Assembly: GCF_024721175.1 (NCBI RefSeq)
Contig: NZ_CP099402.1
Location: 744,001-808,000 of the forward strand
Source: Rhizobium sp. Pop5
GTDB lineage: Bacteria; Pseudomonadota; Alphaproteobacteria; Rhizobiales; Rhizobiaceae
Reading direction: 5' to 3'
DNA: 64,000 nucleotides
A program made the position numbers and the translations under genes. Positions 25,440 through 35,240 of the stretch are shown piece by piece. Below the pieces are notes generated by a model. It did no database searches and had not been told where the DNA came from. It saw nothing but the letters and a program-made list of their open reading frames with translations. Numbering within the stretch: position 1 is the first letter of the stretch; each line of letters begins with the position of its first letter.

Positions 25440-25800
25440 TTCTTGTTCCTGTTCCGCCCGCCCCTCCCACGGACCTAATGTTGTCTCGAAAACAATATGT
25501 GCAACGGGACCTGAGGTTGCCAGCCCGACTTAGGTCCTTGGGCGACCATGATCTGCGGCAATGCCTGAATGACCGCGGGGATCGGGAAAATGCTCAAAAC
25601 CACGATGAATTGACGTGGTGCACCGACTGCCCATGTCGCCTTAGGAATATGTACGGGGGTTCCGCATGTGCCGCCTCGTCTACATCAATCGTTCGTTTGA
25701 CGAGTGCGCGGAAAGTTTTAGATCCCATGAGGAGTGAACAGCGGCCGCCGCTCTGGCAGAGTGAGGTTGCATCAAAACACTCGCTCAGGAGGAGCAGTTT
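25440..25800 (+). other. long non-coding left part of an IS110-family element
   Basis: About 300 bp without a convincing frame precede the IS110 transposase and end with a strong AGGAGG site. In the IS110 group the left non-coding end encodes the bridge RNA that pairs with donor and target DNA, so such an RNA may lie here. I could not fix the element ends or fold the RNA. Confidence 0.35.
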
Positions 25801-26966
25801 ATGGAACCTGCATCCATTCATCCGACCGCTGTCCGCACTGATCTTGGCGCAATTTTTGTGTCATTGGAACTGAGCCGATCCATCTGGTTGATCACTTCGT
25901 TGTCGCCGGGCAGTGGCGAGAAGATGTCGAAGCATGTAGTGGCCGGTGGCAATGTGGCCGAGCTGCTGGATCGGTTTAAGCAGCTACAACAGAAGGCGCG
26001 GTTGAGAACAGGGAGGTCATTTCCCATCGTGACCATCCAAGAGGCCGGATTGGACGGCTTCTGGATACACCGCGTGCTGGAGGCTCACGGCATCGAGAGT
26101 TACGTCGTCGACGCAGCTTCGATCGCGACCTCCCGTCGACGTCGGCGTGCGAAGACGGACAAAATTGATGGAGAGGCTTTGACGCGCACGTTGCTAGCGT
26201 TCAAGCGTGGCGAGCCACGCGTATGTGCGATGGTCAGAGCGCCAGATCCGGAGGACGAAGATCGGCGTCGGATTTGCCGGGAACGCAAAGTTTTGATTGC
26301 TGAACGGGTCAGGCATGTCAATCGAGTGAAGGGGCTACTCTTCGCTCAAGGCGTCAGCGGCTATCAACCGCTCCGTAAGGATCGCCGTCAGCGGCTGGAG
26401 GAGCTCCAGACGGGAGATGGGCGCGAGTTACCGAAACACCTAAAGGCTCAAATCAATCGCGAACTCGACCGTCTCGAGTTGCTGCTAGAACAGATTGCTA
26501 CAGTGGAGAGCGAGCGCAATTCTCTCCTATCGACGTACGAGCAGCCTGCGGTTGAGGCAACCTCGCCCGCAGCGATGCTGCTGTCCTTAAGGGGTGTTGG
26601 CGCTGAATTTGCCGCCGTTCTTTGGACCGAAGCACTGTCCCGACATTTTGATAATCGGCGGCAGATTGCCGCCTATGCAGGTTTGACACCGACCCCATGG
26701 ATGAGCGGGACGATTGACCACGAACAAGGTGTCTCAAAGGCAGGGAATCCCCGGCTACGCACCACGATGATTCAACTGTCGTGGCTGTGGCTGCGCAATC
26801 AGCCAGCGTCAGCGCTCAGTCGTTGGTTGTGGATCGGGTTCAGTTGAACGGGGGACGTTTAAAGAAAGCCGCGATAGTTGCTCTGGCGCGCAAGCTTCTT
26901 ATCGCGCTGTGGAAGTTTGTTACTGCGGGGGTTCTCATCGAAGGGGCTGTCATGAAGACGATCTGA
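25801..26966 (+). pseudogene. IS110-family (DEDD) transposase, single frameshift
   Basis: The N-terminal RuvC-like domain is atypical but recognisable (IFVSLELSRSIWLITSL, FPIVTIQEAGLDGFWIHRVL, KTDKIDGEALTRTLL). The C-terminal Transposase_20 domain is present (LLSLRGVGAEFAAVLWTEAL, QIAAYAGLTPTPWMSG, VSKAGNPRLRTTMIQLSWLW). At about 26820 the frame breaks: TGGTTGTGG appears where TGGTTTGTGG would continue as RWFVDRVQLNGGRLKKAAIV to a stop at 26966. One T is missing from a short T run, so the gene is recently inactivated or the base was miscalled. Restored length is 388 residues. Confidence 0.85.
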
Positions 26967-27704
26967 CGACCAAGAAATGTCGAACACAAATCTTCCAGGA
27001 CTGATCATTCCTGGCGGATCCAGGTGAGCGAACCGCCGCAAAGTCGGGCTTGAAATGCCGCGCTTTAGATTGGTCCCGTTCTCCTGAGCCTTGCCGCTAC
27101 GCAAGCGGGATAGTGGTGCTGCCGGGAAGACGGCGACCGTATGTGAGTTTGAACCGGTGACGGAAACGTGCCGCGTCAAGCAAGATGGCTCAGACCATGG
27201 GTTCGATACAAAATCGAAAGGGCACGCTATGAAACCATGATTGATCTTGACGGTGAAATCCTCATGTGAGCTTTGCTAAGTGGGGGTAACGTCGACAATC
27301 TGGGCGGCCGCCAATGCGGGCCAGTTGCTGGATCGTGTTGCCCAACCCCTGATGTCCACTGCAGAATACCACGGAGCGTCGCCTGACAGAGGGAGAGTCT
27401 GGCTAGGCGTAATGGCGGTCTCCTCGTTTGGTGATTAGTACTTCATCGACTGATCGACCTGGGCCGGCGGCCAGTAGAAGAATACCCGTAGCGCCGCATG
27501 AAAGTTTCCCGACATCTACTGTGACGTGAAGCAACCGGCCGCCAGAATTACTGCCGCTCGCCTCCACTCGTCATCTCCCCGCCGGGCATGCCAACGCGCA
27601 TAGCGCTCTGACGCCTCCACATGGAACAGTTTGGTCTCTCGCGGAGTTCGGCATGACGGAAACTGGGTCGGGAATTCCTACGCAGAAATTGTCGAGACGC
27701 GAAA
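26967..27704. other. 738-bp region without recognised gene
   Basis: Only short frames on both strands, none protein-like. The first part probably contains the right end of the IS110 element. I see no clear tRNA, hairpin or promoter. The last 100 bp form the leader of the oxidoreductase gene. Confidence 0.3.
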
Positions 27705-30107
27705 ATGTCAGCGAGATCGAAAAATCGTCCCAAAATCGGCAAAGGCAGCGATGTAGCAGGCGGATGGGGAGCAGCTAGGTCCACGGGAGAGATCCTGCTG
27801 CGCGAGCACGTGCCGCGATCCGGACCGTCGCTGCTTGCCCATCAAAACAAGGCCGACGGCTATATGTGTGTCAGCTGCGCCTGGGCCAAGCCTGCCAAGC
27901 CTCATCCGATGGAATTCTGCGAAAACGGTGCGAAGGCAACCGCCTGGGAAATCACCAGCCGGCGGGCTGATCACGCCTTTTTCGCCACCCATACCTTGCA
28001 GGAGTTGGAAGAGTGGAGCGATCACGATCTTGAAGAGCAAGGCCGTCTGACCCACCCTATGCGCTGGAACAGCGAAACCGATAAATACGAACTGGTGAGC
28101 TGGCAGGAGGCCTTCGCGGAAATCGGCCAGGAGCTACGGGCCGTCGCTCCCCGGCAGGTCGATTTTTACACCTCGGGGCGGGCCTCCCTGGAAGCGGCCT
28201 ATATGTATCAGCTTTTCGCCCGCATCTTCGGCAGCAACAACCTGCCCGACTCTTCCAACATGTGTCACGAAAGCTCCTCGGTCGCGCTGCCGGAAAGTAT
28301 CGGCTCCTCTGTGGGTACGGCGATCCTTTCCGATTTCGAGAATTGCGACTGCATTTTCTATATGGCCCAGAACGTTGCTACCTCGTCGCCGAGAATGCTT
28401 CACGACCTCCAGGATGCCGTCAACAGAGGCGTGAAGATCGTCACCTTCAATCCGTTGCGTGAACCCGGCCTCGAACATTTCATCAATCCGCAAATGCCAG
28501 GGCAGATGCTGACTGGCCGCTCGACGCCGATCTCCTCGGAATATTACCAGGTGAGAAACGGCGGTGACATTGCAGCGCTGTTTGGCGTCTGTAAGGCGCT
28601 GATCGAAGCCGACGATGCGCTGAAGGCATTGGGAAAGAGCAAGGTCGCTGGCACCGACGCTGTGCCAAAAGATCCGTCGAACGCTGCAGCGGTCGCCTTT
28701 GCCGCCTCGTTGGCGGCAGCCGACACCAGGCATGTGCTGGACCATGATTTCATCCAGACACACACATCCGGCTTCGAAGAATTCGCCAGTGCAGCACGCG
28801 GACATGACTGGGCCGAGCTGGAGCGGGTGTCGGGTCTGACTCGCGAACAGATGGCCCAGGCGGCAAGCACCTATGCCAAGGCCGAAGCCGTACTGATGAT
28901 TTACGGTATGGGGCTGACCCAGCATGTGATGGGCGTTCAGAACGTTCATATGGTGGTCAACCTCGCCCTTTTGCGCGGCAATATCGGAAAACCCGGCGCC
29001 AATATCTGCGCTGTGCGAGGCCACTCGAACGTTCAGGGGCAGCGCACGGTCGGGATAACGGAAAAGCCGGGGCTGGCGCCCCTCGACAAGCTCTCGGAGC
29101 TATTCCAGTTCCAGCCGCCAACCTGGGAGGGGCGCTCGACCGTCGATACCTGCAAGGCGATCATACAAGGCGAAGCGAAGGCCTTCGTCAGCCTGGGCGG
29201 CAATTTCCTGCGCGCCGTTCCCGAAACGGAAGCAATGGAAGAGGGTTGGCGAAAGATGCGCCTGAGCGTCCAGATCGCCACCAAGCTCAACCGCAGCCAT
29301 GTCATTCATGGCGAGATCGCCTATCTCTTGCCCTGTCTCGGCCGCCTAGAAATCGACGAACAAGCAAGCGGTCCGCAAGCTGTCTCTGTCGAAAGCTCTG
29401 TGGCGCATTTCCACGGATCACGCGGGAGGGCAAGGCCCGCCAGCAAGGAACTCCTTTCGGAGCCCGCGATCATCGCCGGCATTGCCAAGGCAACACTGAC
29501 GAAAGGCAGTGTTCCCTGGGACGAATGGGTCGGCGATTATTCGAAAATCCGCGATGCGATTGAAAGGACCTATCCCGAAACCTTCAGAGATTTCAACCAA
29601 CGCATGTTCCAGCCTGGCGGCTTCCCACGGCCGGTTCCGGCGCGGCAGCGCAAATTTGCCACGTCCAACAAGAAGGCCAATTTCATAACGCCGTCACGGC
29701 TCTTTCCAGAGCTCGACATCGACCCGGCGGCCGACGAGGTTCTCAACCTCGCCACGTTGCGTTCGAATGACCAGTTCAACACGACAATCTACGGCTATGG
29801 TGACCGCTACCGCGGTGTGGACGGCACGAGAAAGGTCGTCTTCATGAACGAGGAGGACATCCAACGGTTGGGTTTGAAGGACGGCGACTTCGTGGATCTG
29901 ACGACCGCAATCGATGTCTCCATAAGGCGTCGTATCGCCGGCTTCAGAGTCGCCCGGCATGATATACCAAAGGGATGTTGCGCGGCCTATTACCCCGAGG
30001 CCAACCCGCTTTTTCCGCTGACCCACCATGACGCCAAAGCCAAGACTCCATCTTACAAGCTGTTGCCGGTGAGCCTCCGCCTCTCCGGCGGCCCGTCGCC
30101 ATCCTGA
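27705..30107 (+). CDS. FdhF/YdeP-family molybdopterin oxidoreductase
   Basis: This 800-residue protein belongs to the formate-dehydrogenase-like molybdopterin superfamily, YdeP branch. An N-terminal cluster motif reads Cys55-x2-Cys58 ... Cys72 (GYMCVSCAWAKPAKPHPMEF), short of the four cysteines of classical formate dehydrogenases. The cofactor domain has YTSGRASLEAAYMYQLFARI, NLPDSSNMCHESSSVALPES and YGMGLTQHVMGVQNVHMVVN, and the C-terminal domain has RSNDQFNTTIYGYGDRYRG. No signal peptide is seen, so it is cytoplasmic. It lies 16 bp before a cytochrome and oxidase operon, which suggests its electrons reach that oxidase. The substrate is unknown. Confidence 0.88.
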   Translation: MSARSKNRPKIGKGSDVAGGWGAARSTGEILLREHVPRSGPSLLAHQNKADGYMCVSCAWAKPAKPHPMEFCENGAKATAWEITSRRADHAFFATHTLQELEEWSDHDLEEQGRLTHPMRWNSETDKYELVSWQEAFAEIGQELRAVAPRQVDFYTSGRASLEAAYMYQLFARIFGSNNLPDSSNMCHESSSVALPESIGSSVGTAILSDFENCDCIFYMAQNVATSSPRMLHDLQDAVNRGVKIVTFNPLREPGLEHFINPQMPGQMLTGRSTPISSEYYQVRNGGDIAALFGVCKALIEADDALKALGKSKVAGTDAVPKDPSNAAAVAFAASLAAADTRHVLDHDFIQTHTSGFEEFASAARGHDWAELERVSGLTREQMAQAASTYAKAEAVLMIYGMGLTQHVMGVQNVHMVVNLALLRGNIGKPGANICAVRGHSNVQGQRTVGITEKPGLAPLDKLSELFQFQPPTWEGRSTVDTCKAIIQGEAKAFVSLGGNFLRAVPETEAMEEGWRKMRLSVQIATKLNRSHVIHGEIAYLLPCLGRLEIDEQASGPQAVSVESSVAHFHGSRGRARPASKELLSEPAIIAGIAKATLTKGSVPWDEWVGDYSKIRDAIERTYPETFRDFNQRMFQPGGFPRPVPARQRKFATSNKKANFITPSRLFPELDIDPAADEVLNLATLRSNDQFNTTIYGYGDRYRGVDGTRKVVFMNEEDIQRLGLKDGDFVDLTTAIDVSIRRRIAGFRVARHDIPKGCCAAYYPEANPLFPLTHHDAKAKTPSYKLLPVSLRLSGGPSPS

Positions 30108-30123
30108 TCAAGGAGCGGCGGCG

Positions 30124-30858
30124 ATGGGCGCGACAAGACATTTCAATTGGTTTGCGGCAGGAACGCTCTTCTGCATGCTCGTCGTCTGGTGGGCAACGCA
30201 TCAGCAGCGAGATTGCCACGTCACCTTGGCGGTCGAGCAGTTCCCGCTGACAGCTCCTATTGGCATAAGCGAGAGGAAGTCGAGCATCTGGTTCATCGCG
30301 GGGGCGCTCCTCTGCATGCTTGGGATCGGGGCGGCACTGGGTTGGATAAGGCATCCCAGACAATATCGCGCCGATCCGCCCGTCACATCAGCCCTCGACC
30401 AGTTCCGGCTGATGCCTGACCGGATCGCGGGAACGCCGCCGGACGTCTATTTTGCCCTCGGCAAACCTTACGAGACGACGGCCCTCGACCTCAGCCAGGG
30501 CAAGCGGCTTTATTCCTGGTTCGGCTGCTCTAGTTGCCATGGAGATGGACGCGGTGGAACTGGTCCCTCGTTTCTTGATGGCTGGTGGTTCTATGGTTCC
30601 GAAATGGTATCGGTCGTGGCATCTATTCGCGACGGACGGCCTCACGGCATGCCGTCTTTCGCGACCAGGATGACGAGCGACCAGATCTGGCAGCTTGCCG
30701 GTTATGTCAGGACGATCGGCGCTTATTCGGCTCTCTATACGGCGCCGAGCCGGAACGACGATAAGCATACGAGACCGTCGGAGAACCGCGCACCGGCCGC
30801 GAGTCTTTTCGAGATGGGGCCGGCCGGCTTCCGCTCCGATCGGGGTGTCCAGCCTTGA
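30124..30858 (+). CDS. membrane-anchored c-type cytochrome
   Basis: This 244-residue protein has two hydrophobic segments (about 9-24 and 55-75) and a periplasmic haem c domain with Cys135-Ser-Ser-Cys138-His139 and a likely axial Met in RPHGMPSFATRM. The two membrane segments resemble each other (NWFAAGTLFCMLVVWW and SIWFIAGALLCMLGIGA), which suggests an internal duplication. It is the first cytochrome of the oxidase operon and overlaps coxB by 4 nt (TTGA). It probably passes electrons from the quinone pool or another donor to the oxidase. Confidence 0.82.
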   Translation: MGATRHFNWFAAGTLFCMLVVWWATHQQRDCHVTLAVEQFPLTAPIGISERKSSIWFIAGALLCMLGIGAALGWIRHPRQYRADPPVTSALDQFRLMPDRIAGTPPDVYFALGKPYETTALDLSQGKRLYSWFGCSSCHGDGRGGTGPSFLDGWWFYGSEMVSVVASIRDGRPHGMPSFATRMTSDQIWQLAGYVRTIGAYSALYTAPSRNDDKHTRPSENRAPAASLFEMGPAGFRSDRGVQP

Positions 30859-31835
30859 AAATTGTCCCGGCATGCATGTTGTTTCTCTCGGGTTGTGCCG
30901 GTAGGCAATCGGCGCTGGATGCGGGCGGGCCGTCCGCATTGGCGCTCGAGAACCTCATGTTTCTATTCGTCACCGTCTGCGGCATCGTCTTCGTGCTTGT
31001 CATGGGCGTCATGGCATGGGCTTTGGTTCGTCGGAGGAACCACCCGCCTGGCAGGCCGCAGACAGAGCGATCCATGGGGTGGGTCGTAGCCGGCGCAATC
31101 GTGGCAACTGTCGTCGTCACAACCTTCCTGACCGCCGCCAGCTTCTATGCAACGCCCAGCCTCGAACGCGGGCAAGCCAATCCACCGACGATCGTCGTTC
31201 GCGGGCAGCAATGGTGGTGGCAGTTCACCTACCTCGATCCCGATCCTACAAAGAGCTTCCAGACAGCCAACGAGCTGCATATCCCCGTCGGCACCGACGT
31301 CCGCCTTCGGCTGGAGGCGAGCGACGTCATCCATTCCTTTTGGGTGCCGAACCTCACAGGAAAGCAGGATCTTGTTCCAGGACGCGAAAATGCGCTGACC
31401 CTGAATGCCAGCAAACCCGGCGTCTACCGCGGTCAGTGCGCCGAATTCTGCGGCCTGCAGCACAGCCATATGGCATTGCTGATCGTCGCCGAGGAACCGG
31501 AGGACTATGTCCGATGGATTGAAGCGCAAAGGGGCGCGGCAGCCGCCCCGATGGAAGGTGATGCCGCGGCGGGAAAGCTCGTCTTCATGAGCAAGCCCTG
31601 CGCCGCCTGTCACACGATCCGCGGCACCGCGGCATCGGGCACGTCAGGCCCTGACCTTACCCATGTCGCCAGGCGAAGCACGATCGGCGCGGGATTGATG
31701 GCGAATACGCGCGGATCGATGGCCGCATGGATTGCCGATCCCCAGACGCAGAAACCAGGAAACAACATGCCGCTGGTCCCCGTCACCAGCGAAGAGCTGC
31801 GGCAACTGAGCGCCTATATGAGTGCGTTGCGATGA
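30855..31835 (+). CDS. coxB: cytochrome c oxidase subunit II with fused haem c domain (caa3 type)
   Basis: This 326-residue subunit begins at a TTG inside the previous stop. A lipoprotein-type signal (CMLFLSGCAG, Cys14) and two membrane helices (about 32-58 and 75-98) precede the cupredoxin domain. CuA ligands are His160 (VIHSFWVP) and Cys195, Glu197, Cys199, His203 and Met206 in GQCAEFCGLQHSHM. A C-terminal cytochrome c domain carries Cys249-Ala-Ala-Cys252-His253, so electrons can enter without a soluble cytochrome. It is coupled to coxA by an ATGA overlap. Confidence 0.95.
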   Translation: MKIVPACMLFLSGCAGRQSALDAGGPSALALENLMFLFVTVCGIVFVLVMGVMAWALVRRRNHPPGRPQTERSMGWVVAGAIVATVVVTTFLTAASFYATPSLERGQANPPTIVVRGQQWWWQFTYLDPDPTKSFQTANELHIPVGTDVRLRLEASDVIHSFWVPNLTGKQDLVPGRENALTLNASKPGVYRGQCAEFCGLQHSHMALLIVAEEPEDYVRWIEAQRGAAAAPMEGDAAAGKLVFMSKPCAACHTIRGTAASGTSGPDLTHVARRSTIGAGLMANTRGSMAAWIADPQTQKPGNNMPLVPVTSEELRQLSAYMSALR

Positions 31836-33745
31836 CCGGGGACAGGAAAGGTCCCTCCCCCGCCGATCTGGCTGCCGGCAATGAAGAGGCCGAAGCCGTT
31901 CTCCGGCGCACATGGGCGACGCCATCAGGGTTGCTGGCGGCACTCTCCACCGTCGATCACAAGATCATTGGGCGACGCTATATCGCGACAGCTTTCGTCT
32001 TCATGATGCTTGGGGGGGTGCTGGCGCTGGCAATGCGCATCCAACTCGCCTTCCCTGAGTCCCGTTTCATCAGCGCGGACCGCTATAACGAGATCTTCAC
32101 CGTGCATGGGAGCAACATGATGTTCCTCTTTGCCGTACCGGTGATGGAGGCAATGGCGGTCTATCTTGTTCCGCTGATGGTCGGAACCCGCAACATCGCC
32201 TTTCCTCGGCTGAACGCCTTCTCCTACTGGATCTTCCTCGCTGGCGGGCTGCTTCTGTGGATTTCTCTAGCCCTCGATACGGCCCCCGATGTCGGATGGT
32301 TCGCCTACGTGCCTCTTTCAGGCCCGCAATACGGACCGGGTAAGCGGGCCGACATCTGGGCACAGATGATAACTTTCACGGAAGTCTCCGCCCTTGCCGT
32401 CGCCGTCGAGATCGTTGTGACCGTCTTCAAGCTGCGCGCCCCTGGCATGTGGCTCGACCGCATTCCGATCTTCGTCTGGTCGATGCTCGTCACTGCCTTC
32501 CTGGTCATCATGGCGATGCCGGCGATCATGCTTGCCAGTTCGTCGCTCATTCTCGACCGGCTGGTCGGCACGCAATTCTTCAATCCGGCGGAAGGCGGAG
32601 ATGTCCTCCTCTGGCAACATCTGTTCTGGTTCTTTGGTCATCCCGAGGTTTATATCATTTTCCTGCCTGCTGTCGGCATGGTCTCCGCAATGATCTCAAC
32701 ATTCACGCAGCGCCCGACCTTCGGCTATTTGCCGCTGGTGCTGGCGATGATTGCGACAGGGGTTCTCGCTTTCGGTCTGTGGGTACACCACATGTTCGTG
32801 GCCGGACTGCCCCGCGTAGGCAGCAGTTTCTTCACCGCATCGAGCATGGCGATCGCGATCCCGGCCGGGACCCAGATCTTCTGTTGGCTGGCAACGCTGT
32901 GGGATGGCCGTCCCGTCTTCAAAGTACCGATGCTTTTCATTATCGGCTTCCTGATTACCTTTGTCATCGGCGGGCTGACTGGCGTCATGGTGGCGTCGGT
33001 GCCTTTCGATACCCAGGTTCACGACACCTATTTCGTAGTCGCCCATTTCCACTATGTGCTGATCGGCGGATCCGTCTTTCCTCTCATCGGCGCTATATAC
33101 TACTGGTTCCCGAAAATGACCGGCCGGATGATGAGCGAAAGGCTCGGCCGTTGGGCCTTCGGCCTAATCTTCATCGGTTTCCACCTGACCTTCTTCCCAA
33201 TGCACATCCTCGGCCTGCAAGGCATGCCGCGGCGTGTCTATACCTATCCGCCTGAATTGCCCTGGGCGGGCCTGAACCTCTTCGTCAGCCTTAGTTCCGC
33301 CATCCTGGCGGCGGGTTTTCTGGTCTTTTTCATCGACGTTCTGCGCAGTTTCCGGGATGGGCCGCCAGCGGGCGCAAATCCCTGGAATGCCTCAACACTG
33401 GAATGGGCAATGCCCTCGCCCCCGCCTCCTTATAATTTCCGGCACATTCCCGTGGTCGAATCCCGGGAACCGCTCTGGACGCCGGGTGAGACGCTGCCGG
33501 TGGCAACCGGATTGCGACTTGACCGACGCGAACTGATCGTCAGTAGCGTCACGTCAGGCGATCCGGAAGCCCGGGAATCCTCGCCAGCAGATTCCATTTG
33601 GCCATTTCTGGCAGCCATTGCCACGAGTATCATGCTGATCGCCTCGATCTTCAGCCCTTGGGCGGTCATCTGGGGCGCTATCCCCGTGGCCATTACGCTG
33701 ACCGGGTGGTTCTGGCCAAAGCAGACGCCGGAGGACGAGTCGTGA
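31832..33745 (+). CDS. coxA: cytochrome c oxidase subunit I (haem-copper oxidase, A-type)
   Basis: This 637-residue polytopic subunit has 12 or more membrane helices. Haem a ligands are His92 (TVHGSNMMF) and His407, CuB ligands His270 (FGHPEVY, with Glu272 and the cross-link Tyr274), His319 and His320 (VHHMF), and haem a3 ligand His405 (AHFHYVL). The GHPEVY motif marks an A1-type proton-pumping oxidase. The extra C-terminal helices after residue 570 are seen in caa3 enzymes. Coupled by 4-nt overlaps to coxB upstream (ATGA) and subunit III downstream (GTGA). Confidence 0.96.
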   Translation: MTGDRKGPSPADLAAGNEEAEAVLRRTWATPSGLLAALSTVDHKIIGRRYIATAFVFMMLGGVLALAMRIQLAFPESRFISADRYNEIFTVHGSNMMFLFAVPVMEAMAVYLVPLMVGTRNIAFPRLNAFSYWIFLAGGLLLWISLALDTAPDVGWFAYVPLSGPQYGPGKRADIWAQMITFTEVSALAVAVEIVVTVFKLRAPGMWLDRIPIFVWSMLVTAFLVIMAMPAIMLASSSLILDRLVGTQFFNPAEGGDVLLWQHLFWFFGHPEVYIIFLPAVGMVSAMISTFTQRPTFGYLPLVLAMIATGVLAFGLWVHHMFVAGLPRVGSSFFTASSMAIAIPAGTQIFCWLATLWDGRPVFKVPMLFIIGFLITFVIGGLTGVMVASVPFDTQVHDTYFVVAHFHYVLIGGSVFPLIGAIYYWFPKMTGRMMSERLGRWAFGLIFIGFHLTFFPMHILGLQGMPRRVYTYPPELPWAGLNLFVSLSSAILAAGFLVFFIDVLRSFRDGPPAGANPWNASTLEWAMPSPPPPYNFRHIPVVESREPLWTPGETLPVATGLRLDRRELIVSSVTSGDPEARESSPADSIWPFLAAIATSIMLIASIFSPWAVIWGAIPVAITLTGWFWPKQTPEDES

Positions 33746-34344
33746 AAGAACGCATAGCGCTCGATCTGTCGAAACTTCCACCGCATGGTATGGGCACTGC
33801 GAGCCTGACCTTCTGGGGCACCAGTGCCTTCATGCTGATAGAAGGTACGGGCTTCGCTCTGGCGATCGCTGTCTATTTTTACCTGATGAGCCTGGCGCCC
33901 CAGTGGCCGATCGAAGCCCCTCCTCCCGATCTTCTTGCCGGCACGATCCTCACCCTGCTGCTACTTGTCAGCGCGGTACCGAACATTTTCATATCGCGAT
34001 GGGCGAAGCAGAGGGACCTCCGAAAGGTACGCGCGGGACTGGTCGTCATGGCGATTCTCGGCCTTCTTCCCCTCGTACTCCGTGCCTTCGAATTTTCGGC
34101 CCTCCATATCGGCTGGGACGACGACGCCTATGGATCGATCGTCTGGACCCTTCTAGGCCTGCATACGACCCACATCGTCACCGACATCGTCGATACCATC
34201 GTTCTTGCCTGCCTGATGTTTTCAAAGCATGGAGACAATGCGCGGCGCTATGGCGACGTCGAGGACAACGCGCTCTACTGGAACTTTGTCGTCCTGATCT
34301 GGCTTCCCATTTACGGATGCATCTACTGGGTGCCGCGGCTATGA
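33742..34344 (+). CDS. coxC: cytochrome c oxidase subunit III
   Basis: This 200-residue membrane protein with about five hydrophobic segments begins at a GTG overlapping the coxA stop. The subunit III pattern is seen in GTSAFMLIEGTGFALAIAVY and LGLHTTHIVTDIVDTIVLAC, with a C-terminal DNALYWNFVVLIWLPIYGCI. It is short compared with mitochondrial-type subunit III but similar to caa3 types. It stabilises the oxidase core. Its stop overlaps the ctaG start (ATGA). Confidence 0.88.
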   Translation: MKERIALDLSKLPPHGMGTASLTFWGTSAFMLIEGTGFALAIAVYFYLMSLAPQWPIEAPPPDLLAGTILTLLLLVSAVPNIFISRWAKQRDLRKVRAGLVVMAILGLLPLVLRAFEFSALHIGWDDDAYGSIVWTLLGLHTTHIVTDIVDTIVLACLMFSKHGDNARRYGDVEDNALYWNFVVLIWLPIYGCIYWVPRL

Positions 34345-35240
34345 GAACCGGGACAGCATTCATTTTTCTTGCTGCCATTGCGGCAAGCCAACCGGCAATC
34401 GCACATGACCATGCGCATTCGAGTTCGCTCCCATGGACTGCCGATCCCTGGATACTCGCGCCGCTTGGTTTCAGCGCAATCCTTTACGGCTGGGGCAGCC
34501 TTCGCTTCCGGGCGCGATCACCTGCAAGCCGCCGTTCCGTTGTGCGTCAGACCCTGACCTTCTGGTCTGGCTGGCTCGTTCTTGCCGGCGCGCTTGCCTC
34601 CCCGCTGCATTGGCTGGGAGAACGGCTCTTTAGTGTCCATATGATCGAGCATGAACTTGTCATGGCGGTTTCCGCACCGCTCATTGTGCTTGCGCGCCCG
34701 TCAGCGATGCTGCTCTGGGGCCTTCCAAAAACCATCAGGCTCCAGACAGGAAAGGCCCTGGCCAACAAGACAGTGCGCCGGGCATGGATCTTCCTCACTA
34801 GCGGCACGGTTGCGACGTTGGTGCACGGCATGATGATCTGGGCATGGCACGCGCCGGTCCTGTTCGACGCTGCCGTCGAAAGTGTTCCCCTCCATCGACT
34901 GCAGCATCTTTGCTTTTTTGCAAGCGCCATCCTGTTCTGGTGGTCGGTCATCTGGAAGACCAACAGGGGGCTTGCCGCCTGGCATCTCTTCCTGACCATG
35001 CTGCACATGAGCATTCTCGGCGCCCTCATCGCGCTTTCACCGACGGTGCTTTATGCCCTACAGACACGAGCCTCGGTGCAATGGGGGCTCTTACCGCTGG
35101 AAGATCAGCAAATGGCAGGCCTGGTGATGTGGGTACCCGCAGGGATCATCTACGCCGCTGTGGCTCTAGCGTTGACAGCCCTTTGGATCAGGGATTCTGG
35201 AAAGGGAGGCGCAGGTGGAACACGCATCGTCGCCCGTTAG
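34341..35240 (+). CDS. ctaG: CtaG-type (caa3) cytochrome oxidase assembly protein
   Basis: This 299-residue protein begins with a signal-like segment (FIFLAAIAASQPAIAHDHAH) and has about seven membrane helices. Histidine-rich motifs such as HMIEHELVM, VHGMMIWAWHAPVLFD and LHRLQHLCFFASAILFWWSV match the caa3_CtaG family, which is thought to deliver copper to the oxidase and is unrelated to the Cox11-type CtaG. Its presence fits the absence of cox11 in this operon. The next gene begins inside its last codons (26-nt overlap). Confidence 0.88.
   Translation: MRTGTAFIFLAAIAASQPAIAHDHAHSSSLPWTADPWILAPLGFSAILYGWGSLRFRARSPASRRSVVRQTLTFWSGWLVLAGALASPLHWLGERLFSVHMIEHELVMAVSAPLIVLARPSAMLLWGLPKTIRLQTGKALANKTVRRAWIFLTSGTVATLVHGMMIWAWHAPVLFDAAVESVPLHRLQHLCFFASAILFWWSVIWKTNRGLAAWHLFLTMLHMSILGALIALSPTVLYALQTRASVQWGLLPLEDQQMAGLVMWVPAGIIYAAVALALTALWIRDSGKGGAGGTRIVAR

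Noticed and set aside
27180..27240. GGTTCGATAC, a tRNA T-arm-like sequence
   Set aside because: No matching acceptor, D or anticodon arms can be formed around it.
28134..29024. 296-codon minus-strand frame
   Set aside because: Shadow of the FdhF-type gene; histidine- and arginine-rich nonsense composition.
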